A DNA stretch of 64,000 bases from Microbacterium radiodurans (GTDB lineage Bacteria > Actinomycetota > Actinomycetes > Actinomycetales > Microbacteriaceae): the NCBI RefSeq assembly GCF_008710705.1, contig NZ_VYRZ01000002.1:682001-746000 (forward strand), written 5' to 3'. Of the stretch, positions 56,582 through 64,000 are shown in pieces (positions within the stretch are counted from its first letter, which is position 1; the number at the start of each line of letters is the position of its first letter). The notes below the pieces were generated by a model. That model was not told the DNA's origin. It saw only the letters and a list, made by a program, of their open reading frames with translations, and made no database searches. The translations under genes were made by a program, and so were the position numbers.

Positions 56582-57486
56582 CAGTGGTTTCCCTCGGCAT
56601 CGGTGGAGACCGCACCCGTGCCCGGGAAGTTCTGCAAGCGGTCGTAGGCGTCGTTGATGTCACCGGTCTGGTCGGCGGCCCGGAGCGATGCGAGGTAGTC
56701 CTCGTACTCGTCCTCCGAGACGACCTCGACGTTGAACAGCATCATCGAGTGGTACTCGCCGCAGAGCTCGGCGCACTTGCCGGCGTAGGTACCCTCGCGG
56801 GTCGGGATGAACGACCACGAGTTGGTGTCGCGTCCCGGGTACATGTCCTTCTTGTAGAGGAAGTCGATGACCCAGAAGGAGTGGATGACGTCGCGCGACT
56901 GGAGGCTGATGCGCACGGTCTTGTCGACCGGGAGCACGAGCGTCGGGAGCGCCGACTGATCGACGTCGCCGTTCGCCTCGGGCTGCGCCTGGACACCCAT
57001 CGTCCAGACGGCGTCGGAGTTGTCCGACTCCTCGCCGTTGTACTGGAAGTCCCACGCCCACTGCTTGCCGATCGCCGTGATCGAGACGTCCGGGTCGTCG
57101 TACTGCGTCTCGAGGATCGTCTGGTCGCGCGCCGTGAAGGCGAAGAACCCGATCACGAGGATCAGCGGGACGATCGTGTAGAAGATCTCGATCGGCATGT
57201 TGTACCGGAGCTGGACCGGCAGGCCGCTCTGCCCGCGGCGGCGGCGGTAGGCGATGGCGGCGAACGCCATCAGACCCCACGTCAGCACGCCCACCGCGAG
57301 GAGGACGATCCACGAGTTGACCCAGAGACCCGACACCATCTCGGTGTGGTTGGTCGCCTGGGTGCCGTCGCCGGTGAAGCCCGGGAGGTAGCCGTTCAAC
57401 TCCGTCGGTGTACATGCTGCGAGGGAGACTGCCGTGACGATCCCGAGCGGGATCACGGCCCAGCGGAGGCGGCGTTTGAAGCGCAC
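56581..57486 (-). CDS. ctaC: Cytochrome c oxidase subunit II
   Basis: A 301-residue subunit II that accepts electrons through its Cu-A centre. A signal peptide/lipobox region [19 protein letters not shown] precedes two transmembrane helices ([20 protein letters not shown] and [17 protein letters not shown]). The extracytoplasmic Cu-A site is [14 protein letters not shown] with a His upstream in [17 protein letters not shown]. The GTG at 57486 ([13 protein letters not shown]) is chosen because GGAAAGG lies 6 bp upstream; the 18 codons before it lack a ribosome site. First gene of ctaC-ctaD-ctaF. Confidence 0.95.
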   Translation of the reverse strand: MRFKRRLRWAVIPLGIVTAVSLAACTPTELNGYLPGFTGDGTQATNHTEMVSGLWVNSWIVLLAVGVLTWGLMAFAAIAYRRRRGQSGLPVQLRYNMPIEIFYTIVPLILVIGFFAFTARDQTILETQYDDPDVSITAIGKQWAWDFQYNGEESDNSDAVWTMGVQAQPEANGDVDQSALPTLVLPVDKTVRISLQSRDVIHSFWVIDFLYKKDMYPGRDTNSWSFIPTREGTYAGKCAELCGEYHSMMLFNVEVVSEDEYEDYLASLRAADQTGDINDAYDRLQNFPGTGAVSTDAEGNH

Positions 57487-57596
57487 GGTGCACCTTTCCG
57501 GGACGAATGGTTCGACCTTCAGTCTAGGGCAAGCTTTCACCCTATTCAGGCCAACCGTTCAGGATGTCGAGGCCGGCGGGCGCCGACGCGCGGTCG

Positions 57597-57959
57597 TCAG
57601 TGGAAGCTGTCTCCGCACGCGCACGAGCCGGCGGCGTTGGGGTTGTCGATCGTGAAGCCCTGCTCCGAGATCGTGTCCTTGAAGTCGATCGTGGCTCCGT
57701 CGAGGTAGGGCACCGACATGTCGTCGACGATGACCTCCACGCCGTCGAAGTCGACCGTCTGGTCGCCGTCGAGGTAGCGCTCGTCGAAGTACAGCTGGTA
57801 GATCAGGCCGCTGCATCCGCCCGGCTGAACGGCGACACGCAGCCGCAGATCGTCGCGGTTCTCCTGCGACAGCAGGCTCTTCACCTTCAGCGCGGCGTTT
57901 TCGGTGAGCGAGACACCGTGTGCGTTGGCGGTCTCGGGCGTGGTGGCGATGTCGGTCAT
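57597..57959 (-). CDS. erpA: A-type iron-sulfur cluster insertion protein ErpA
   Basis: A 120-residue A-type carrier that holds Fe-S clusters and passes them to target proteins. The three ligand cysteines are Cys49 in VQPGGCSGLIYQL and Cys113/Cys115 in GSCACGDSFH. ATG at 57959. It lies 110 bp upstream of ctaC on the same strand and downstream of the M20 peptidase. It complements the suf operon elsewhere in the window. Confidence 0.95.
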   Translation of the reverse strand: MTDIATTPETANAHGVSLTENAALKVKSLLSQENRDDLRLRVAVQPGGCSGLIYQLYFDERYLDGDQTVDFDGVEVIVDDMSVPYLDGATIDFKDTISEQGFTIDNPNAAGSCACGDSFH

Positions 57960-58040
57960 GGCTCTCCCCCGGGTTCGAGCCGCCGGACGGCGGCGGGTAT
58001 CCCGATTCTACGCCGGGCACCCGTCCGCCGGGGCGGTGGT

Positions 58041-59432
58041 TCAGACCGTGGAATCGAGGCCCTCGAGCAGCAGCGCCTCCGACACGAGCGCATTGCGGAA
58101 CGTCTCGAGGTGGAGCGACTCGTTCGGGCTGTGGGCGCGTGCGTGCGGGTCCTCCACACCCGTGACGAGGATCTGCGCCGCGGGGAACTCGCGCACGAGA
58201 TCCGCGATGAAGGGGATGGAACCGCCGACGCCGATGTCCACCGGCTCGACGCCGTACCCCGTCGCGAGTGCCGCTCGAGCGCTCGTGACCGCGGGGCCGC
58301 TCGTGTCGACGAGGAACGGATCGCCGGTCTCGATGTCGCTGAAGGTCAGCTCGGCGCCGAACGGAGCCGCCGCGCGCAGGTGCGCCTCGATCGCCGCGTA
58401 CGCCTCGGCGGCGGGCTGACCGGGCGCGACGCGGGCGGAGATCACGACGGACACCTCGGGGCTGAGGGTGTTCGAGGCGTTGCGCACGGTGGGCGCGTCG
58501 ATACCCGTCACGGTGATCGACGGCTTGTTCCAGATGCGGCTCAGGATGCTGCCTCGCCCGATGGGCGAGACGCCGCTCGGCAGACCCGCTTCCGACCGCA
58601 GGGTCTCCTCGGTGTACTCGGGCGTGTCGGCATCGCGCTCGGTCATCCCCGCGACCGCGACGGCGCCGTCGTCGTCCCACAACGTGCCGAGCAGCTTGAT
58701 CGCGGCGAGCATGGCGTCCGGCACCGCGCCGCCGAACATCCCGGAGTGCGACGCATGCTCGAGTGTCCGCACCGTGAGGGTGAAGCGAGCGTTGCCGCGC
58801 AGCGACACCGTCAGCGCCGGGGTGGTCGCATCCCAGTTGCCGGAGTCGGCGACGACGATGACGTCCGCGCGCAGGGCGTCGGCGTTGTCGGAGAGGAAGG
58901 CGGCGAACGAGCCCGAGCCGGCCTCCTCCTCCCCCTCGATGAAGAGGTTGACGCCGAGGTCGAAGTCGGTGCCGACGGCGTCGACGAGCGCGCGCAGCGC
59001 GCCGATGTGCGCCATGACGCCCGCCTTGTCGTCAGCTGCGCCGCGGCCGTAGAGCCGGCCGCCGCGCACCGTCGGCTCGAACGGAGCGGACTCCCACAGG
59101 CTCTCGTCGCCCACCGGCTGCACATCGTGATGGGCGTACAGGAGGATCGTCGGCTTGCCTCCTCGAGCCGCTCGTGTCGCCAGCACGGCGGGCATGCCCT
59201 GCTCTCCCGTGCCGGCGATCGCGGCCGTCTTGACCTCCACGCGGTCGAAGATCCCGAGGTCCTCGGCGAGCGTCGCCACCGCGGCAGCGCTGCGCTCCAC
59301 GTCGGCCCGGTCGAATCCCGGGAACGCGATCGAGGGAATGCGCACGAGCGCGCCCAGATCGGCGAGAGCGGCGGGGACGGCGGAGAGGGCGGCTTCGCGC
59401 ACAGCGGAGGACCGAGGAGATTCGGAGGTCAT
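58041..59432 (-). CDS. M20-family dipeptidase
   Basis: A 463-residue zinc metallopeptidase of the M20 (ArgE/DapE/carnosinase-like) family. Metal and catalytic motifs: LLYAHHDVQPVG (His ligand and Asp), YGRGAADDKAGVMAHIGALR (bridging Asp), IEGEEEAGSGSF (catalytic Glu pair) and a late His in DPHARAHSPNESLHLETF. The start MTSESPRSSAVREAAL at 59432 is taken; seven upstream residues are less likely. The substrate is unknown. Divergent from the DUF3043 gene with a 47-bp gap. Confidence 0.9.
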   Translation of the reverse strand: MTSESPRSSAVREAALSAVPAALADLGALVRIPSIAFPGFDRADVERSAAAVATLAEDLGIFDRVEVKTAAIAGTGEQGMPAVLATRAARGGKPTILLYAHHDVQPVGDESLWESAPFEPTVRGGRLYGRGAADDKAGVMAHIGALRALVDAVGTDFDLGVNLFIEGEEEAGSGSFAAFLSDNADALRADVIVVADSGNWDATTPALTVSLRGNARFTLTVRTLEHASHSGMFGGAVPDAMLAAIKLLGTLWDDDGAVAVAGMTERDADTPEYTEETLRSEAGLPSGVSPIGRGSILSRIWNKPSITVTGIDAPTVRNASNTLSPEVSVVISARVAPGQPAAEAYAAIEAHLRAAAPFGAELTFSDIETGDPFLVDTSGPAVTSARAALATGYGVEPVDIGVGGSIPFIADLVREFPAAQILVTGVEDPHARAHSPNESLHLETFRNALVSEALLLEGLDSTV

Positions 59433-59479
59433 GCGGGTAATCTTAGAAGGCACGTTCGTCGCGAAACCCGAGGATCCCC

Positions 59480-60023
59480 GTGGCCAAGACCCCCGCCGTA
59501 CCCACTCCCAACGACGCCGCCGAGGCGCTTCCGGGATCGGGCAAGAACCGCCCCACCCCGAGCCGGGCCGCCCAGGAGGCAGCGCGCAAGCGACCCCTGG
59601 TGCCCGACACCAAGGAGGCGAAGGCTCGCGCCCGCGCCGAGCTCGCGGAGCGTCGGGACAAGGCGCGGATCGGCATGGCGAACGGCGACGAGCGGTACCT
59701 GCCGGTGCGCGACAAGGGCCCGCAGCGCAAGTTCGTGCGTGACTACGTGGACGCGGGATGGCACCTCGGCGAGCTCGTCATGGGCGCCATGGTGCTCGTG
59801 ATCATCGTCACGTTCCTCGGCTCGACGGCCTTCACCTTCTACGCCTTCATCGGCCTGTGGGCGTTCATCCTGCTCGTCATCGCCGACATGATCATCACCA
59901 GCGCACGCGTGAAGAAGGCAGCGCGCGCGAAGTTCGGCGCCGAACGCCTCGAGAAGGGCCTCGGCTGGTACGGCGCGATGCGCTCGATCCAGATGCGCTT
60001 CATGCGCCTGCCGAAGGCTCAGG

Positions 60024-60049
<26 letters not shown>
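59480..60049 (+). CDS. DUF3043 membrane protein
   Basis: A 189-residue actinobacterial DUF3043 protein. A charged, disordered N-terminal 60 residues with many Lys, Arg and Pro precede the conserved GDERYLPVRDKGPQRKFVRD and two membrane helices (LVMGAMVLVIIVTFLGSTAF and FYAFIGLWAFILLVIADMII). A basic tail follows. The function is not known. GTG start at 59480. Its last 26 bp overlap the end of the convergent pyrD gene. Confidence 0.88.
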
Positions 60050-61067
<1,018 letters not shown>

Positions 61068-61139
61068 CGGGCTCCAGCCTAGAGCGCCGCGTCGACCGCG
61101 CGTGACCGCCGTTCCGGGCCCGCCTGACCCGCTCGGCGG

Positions 61140-61622
61140 CTACTCGGCCCCGTGGGTGCTGCCGGCACCGGCGCCGTGGTGGTCGGCGCGGAGCTGATCG
61201 ATCGCGGACTCGAAGTCCTCGAGGGTGTCGAAGGCCTGGTAGACGCTCGCGAATCGGAGGTAGGCGATCTCGTCGAGGTGCCGCAGCGGACCGAGGATCG
61301 CCAGACCGATCTCGTTCGTGTCGATCTGCGACGATCCGGTCTGACGGACCGACTCCTCCACCGCCTGCGCCAGGACGGCGAGGTCGGCTTCGGTGACGGG
61401 TCGCCCCTGGCAGGCCTTGCGCACTCCCGACATGACCTTCTCGCGACTGAACGGCTCGATGACGCCGGAGCGCTTGATCACGTTCAGGCTCGCCGTCTCG
61501 ATCGTCGAGAACCGGCCGCCGCACTTCGGGCACTGACGACGACGACGGATGCTGAGACCGTCGTCGCTCGTGCGGGAGTCGATGACGCGCGAGTCGGGAT
61601 TGCGGCAGAAGGGGCAGTGCAT
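61140..61622 (-). CDS. nrdR: Transcriptional repressor NrdR
   Basis: A 160-residue repressor of ribonucleotide reductase genes. The N-terminal zinc ribbon has Cys3/Cys6 (CPFC) and Cys31/Cys34 (CPKC), with RRRRQ between; an ATP-cone follows ([39 protein letters not shown]). It binds ATP/dATP and NrdR boxes. ATG at 61622, 12 bp after hisD. No nrd genes lie in the window. Confidence 0.96.
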   Translation of the reverse strand: MHCPFCRNPDSRVIDSRTSDDGLSIRRRRQCPKCGGRFSTIETASLNVIKRSGVIEPFSREKVMSGVRKACQGRPVTEADLAVLAQAVEESVRQTGSSQIDTNEIGLAILGPLRHLDEIAYLRFASVYQAFDTLEDFESAIDQLRADHHGAGAGSTHGAE

Positions 61623-61634
61623 GGCGAAGCCAGA

Positions 61635-62933
61635 CTACGCTTCGAAGCGCGCGCTGACCGCTTCGCCGTGCGCCGGCAGCTGCTCGGACCCGGACAGCGC
61701 GACGATGTCGTCGTGGACCGCGCGCAGCGCGTCGCGATCGTAGGCGATGACCTGCTGGGACCGGAGGAACGTCGCCGCACCCAGCCCCGCGGCATAGCGG
61801 GCCTGCCCGCCGGTGGGCAGCACATGATTGCTGCCGGCGAGGTAGTCGCCGAGGCTCACGGGTGTGTGGGACCCGACGAACACCGCGCCGGCGTTGACGA
61901 ACTCGTCGACCCGGGGGTCGGTGATGTGGAGCTCGAGGTGCTCCGGTGCGTAGGCGTTCGAGAACGCGGTCGCGGCGGCGATGTCGTCGACGAGGACGAT
62001 CGCCGACTGCGGTCCGTCCAAGGCGATCTGCACGCGCGCGGCATGCCGGGTGGCGGCCGCCCGCTCGGCGACACGAACGGCCACCGCCTCGGCGAGCTCG
62101 GACGAATCGGTCACGAGGACGGCCGCCGCCTGCTCGTCGTGCTCGGCCTGACTCACGAGGTCGGCCGCGACGAGCGCGGGGTCGGCGTCGGCATCGGCGA
62201 CGACGAGGATCTCGGTCGCCCCCGCCTCCGAGTCGGTGCCGACGATGCCGGCGACGACGCGCTTGGCGAGCGCCACGAAGTTGTTCCCCGGTCCGGAGAT
62301 GACATCGACCGGGTCGAGGCCGAGGCTCGGGACACCGTGGGCGAAGGCGCCGATCGCGCCGGCACCGCCCATGGCGTAGACCTCCGTCACGTCGAGGAGG
62401 CGCGCCGCGGCGAGGATCACCGGGTGCACGCGCCCGCCGTGGTCGCGCTGGGGCGGCGAGGCCAGCGCGACGGCGCGCACTCCCGCGACCTGCGCCGGCA
62501 CGACGTTCATGATGACGCTCGACGGGTAGACCGCCTTGCCTCCCGGCACGTAGACGCCGACGCGTCGCACGGGGCGCCAGCGCTGCTCGATGCGCGCGCC
62601 GGGTCCGATCTCGGTCACGACGTCCGGCGGGACCTGAGCGGCGGAGGCGATGCGAACGCGCCGGATCGCTTCTTCGAGGGCCGAGCGCACGGCAGGCTCG
62701 AGTCCCGCGAGCGCCTCGTTCAGGTGGTGCTGGGGAACGCGGATCGCGTGCCCCTCGACGCCGTCGAAGCGCTCCGCCTGGCCACGGAGAGACGTCTCCC
62801 CGTGCTCGGCGACATCAGCCACGATCTCGGCGGCCGTGGCGAGCGCGAGGTCGCGCGCGGCCTGAGCGCGCGGGACGGCGGCGAGCAGCTCGGCGGCGGT
62901 CAGTTCACGACCGCGCAGATCGATGGTGCGCAT
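61635..62933 (-). CDS. hisD: Histidinol dehydrogenase
   Basis: A 432-residue zinc enzyme catalysing the last two oxidations of histidine synthesis. Motifs: RRVGVYVPGGKAVYPSSVIM, GGAGAIGAFAHGVPSLG, VDVISGPGNNFVALAKRVV, with Zn/catalytic residues in QAEHDEQAA and YAPEHLELHI. The start MRTIDLRGRELTAAELL at 62933 fits the family. No other his genes follow here; instead nrdR and pyrD do. The upstream membrane protein gene ends 41 bp before it. Confidence 0.95.
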   Translation of the reverse strand: MRTIDLRGRELTAAELLAAVPRAQAARDLALATAAEIVADVAEHGETSLRGQAERFDGVEGHAIRVPQHHLNEALAGLEPAVRSALEEAIRRVRIASAAQVPPDVVTEIGPGARIEQRWRPVRRVGVYVPGGKAVYPSSVIMNVVPAQVAGVRAVALASPPQRDHGGRVHPVILAAARLLDVTEVYAMGGAGAIGAFAHGVPSLGLDPVDVISGPGNNFVALAKRVVAGIVGTDSEAGATEILVVADADADPALVAADLVSQAEHDEQAAAVLVTDSSELAEAVAVRVAERAAATRHAARVQIALDGPQSAIVLVDDIAAATAFSNAYAPEHLELHITDPRVDEFVNAGAVFVGSHTPVSLGDYLAGSNHVLPTGGQARYAAGLGAATFLRSQQVIAYDRDALRAVHDDIVALSGSEQLPAHGEAVSARFEA

Positions 62934-62974
62934 CGTTCCAGGCTACTGCGCGCGGCGGGGTGCCACGTGCGGAC

Positions 62975-64000
62975 TCAGCCGCGGACGACGTCCTCGGTCT
63001 CGTGGAGGTACCCGATGCGACCGTCCTCGTGGCGGACGACGAACACGCCGCCGCGATCCTCGATGACGAGCGCCCAGGCGGTCGGGCCGACGCGGAACAG
63101 CGGGGCTCCCGACTCGTCGAGCACATCGCGCTCCTCCGGCGCCAATGCCCAGAACGCCTGCTGAGCGGATGCGGGAGTGGTCGCGGTCTGCGCGGTCTCA
63201 TCGACCCCGGCGAACGGCTCAGCGGCGTCCGCGGGAGCAGGCGCGTCGTGCGCCTGCGAAGCGGCGTGCCCCCATCCGGCGCGGGAAGCGGCGGAAGCCG
63301 TGTCCGAGACGCCGGCGGGACGAGCGGCGGCGGGGCGGGCGACGACGGGACGCGTCGGACGAGCGAGGCGATGGGCCGGAGCTTCCGGGCGGTGGCGGAA
63401 ATCCTCGCCGAGGACCGGAAGGTGAGGAGCGACGACCGTGAGGACGACGCCCGCGAGCATGAGGAGGAACTCGACCCAGACGACCCAGCTCGCGACGAAG
63501 ACGCGCGTCTGCGCGAGCGCGACGAACGCGCCCCAGATGATTCCGAGCCAGACGAGGGCCGCGACCGAGAAGGCGACCGAGGCGAACTGGTCGATCCCGA
63601 GCGAGCCGACCCGCCGGATCCCCTGCGGCGAGAACCGGCGCAGGAGCAGCAGGAACACCGCGGCCGTGGGGACACCGATCGTGAGCACCCAGTCGATGCC
63701 GGCGCTCCACACGGACGAACCGGCGCCGAAGCGGCCGTAGATCGGGAAGAACGAGAAGATGAACGACAGCGCCCAGACGCCGAGCAGCGACACTTCACGG
63801 ATCGACAGCGGTCCGACACCGTACTGCGGCGCAACCGTGTCGCCTACAGCCCTGTCGTCGGCAGCCCTGTCGCCGGCGCGGTCATCGGCCGCGGCGGGCG
63901 CGGGCTCGTCGATCGGCTCGTCCGCGTCGGATCCGGACAGCGGCTCGACCACGTCGGTGCGAGCCGAGTCGTCGACCGTCGCCGCACTGCGGTCGGGCGC
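62975..64000 (-). CDS. Membrane protein of unknown function, 5' end beyond window
   Basis: At least 325 residues; the frame stays open to the right edge, so the true start may lie outside. The first available GTG is at 63952. The N-terminal part is acidic and Ala/Asp-rich, then come about four membrane helices (SLLGVWALSFIFSFFPIYG, WVLTIGVPTAAVFLLLL, SVAFSVAALVWLGIIWGAFV, WVEFLLMLAGVVLTVVA), a Pro/Ala-rich linker, and a conserved-looking soluble end FRVGPTAWALVIEDRGGVFV with GRIGYLHETEDVVRG. No known family recognised. It may share a transcript with hisD. Confidence 0.72.
   Translation of the reverse strand, partial: APDRSAATVDDSARTDVVEPLSGSDADEPIDEPAPAAADDRAGDRAADDRAVGDTVAPQYGVGPLSIREVSLLGVWALSFIFSFFPIYGRFGAGSSVWSAGIDWVLTIGVPTAAVFLLLLRRFSPQGIRRVGSLGIDQFASVAFSVAALVWLGIIWGAFVALAQTRVFVASWVVWVEFLLMLAGVVLTVVAPHLPVLGEDFRHRPEAPAHRLARPTRPVVARPAAARPAGVSDTASAASRAGWGHAASQAHDAPAPADAAEPFAGVDETAQTATTPASAQQAFWALAPEERDVLDESGAPLFRVGPTAWALVIEDRGGVFVVRHEDGRIGYLHETEDVVRG

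Noticed and set aside
54701..56647. 648-residue reading frame antisense to ctaD
   Set aside because: It is a high-GC frame shadow rich in Arg, Glu, Asp and His; ctaD on the other strand is unambiguous.

Overview
The window is about 70% GC with dense, tightly coupled operons, frequent GTG and occasional TTG starts. Its markers are actinobacterial: rbpA, whiA, opcA, DUF3043, an actinobacterial cytochrome bc-aa3 branch (qcrCAB, ctaCDEF) and a sufB-sufD-Rieske-sufC cluster. Protein style and gene order suggest a chromosome of Microbacterium or a close Microbacteriaceae relative. This assignment rests on recognition, not on a database search. No rRNA, tRNA, CRISPR array, phage, integrase or insertion sequence was recognised.

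Layout. 1-782: start of an ABC-F ATPase. 1005-1634: bioY. 1797-6693: a siderophore uptake operon (lipoprotein, two permeases, ATPase, siderophore-interacting reductase) behind a candidate DtxR/IdeR iron box. 6721-7932: PatB/MalY aminotransferase. 8017-12093: Suf Fe-S cluster assembly operon. 12338-15006: heme A/O synthesis (ctaA, ctaB). 15271-23343: pentose phosphate operon tkt-tal-pgi-zwf-opcA-pgl. 23436-27159: gap-pgk-tpiA-secG-rbpA, then sodA at 27294-27914. 28067-34780: uvrA-uvrC-rapZ-whiA. 34845-35565: OhrR-like regulator and a divergent small zinc-ribbon gene. 35621-43616: uvrB, coaE, a response regulator, a GGDEF-like membrane protein, a histidine kinase and rpsA. 43848-47609: ychJ-like gene, a mosaic lipoprotein/secreted protein pair, a 5'-3' exonuclease and a PHP protein. 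47621-53216: trpD, then ctaE-qcrC-qcrA-qcrB. 53295-54376: rhodanese and a repeat-rich intergenic region. 54377-57959: ctaC-ctaD-ctaF and erpA. 58041-64000: M20 peptidase, DUF3043 protein, pyrD, nrdR, hisD and an incomplete membrane protein.

How it works together. Much of the window serves aerobic energy metabolism. Iron import feeds Fe-S assembly (suf, sufT-like, erpA) and heme A synthesis. These supply the cytochrome bc1 complex and aa3 oxidase encoded at 48.8-57.5 kb. Glycolysis and the pentose phosphate pathway sit in two facing operons. Nucleotide excision repair (uvrA, uvrB, uvrC) is spread over two loci whose promoters look co-regulated.

The most notable non-coding signals are three. 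uvrA and uvrB share an identically spaced promoter resembling the RecA-independent (PafBC-type) DNA-damage promoter and probably give leaderless mRNAs. Three ~74-bp palindromic elements with arms GATGCAAGG lie between the rhodanese gene and ctaF. A sensory module is inserted between rpsA and coaE.
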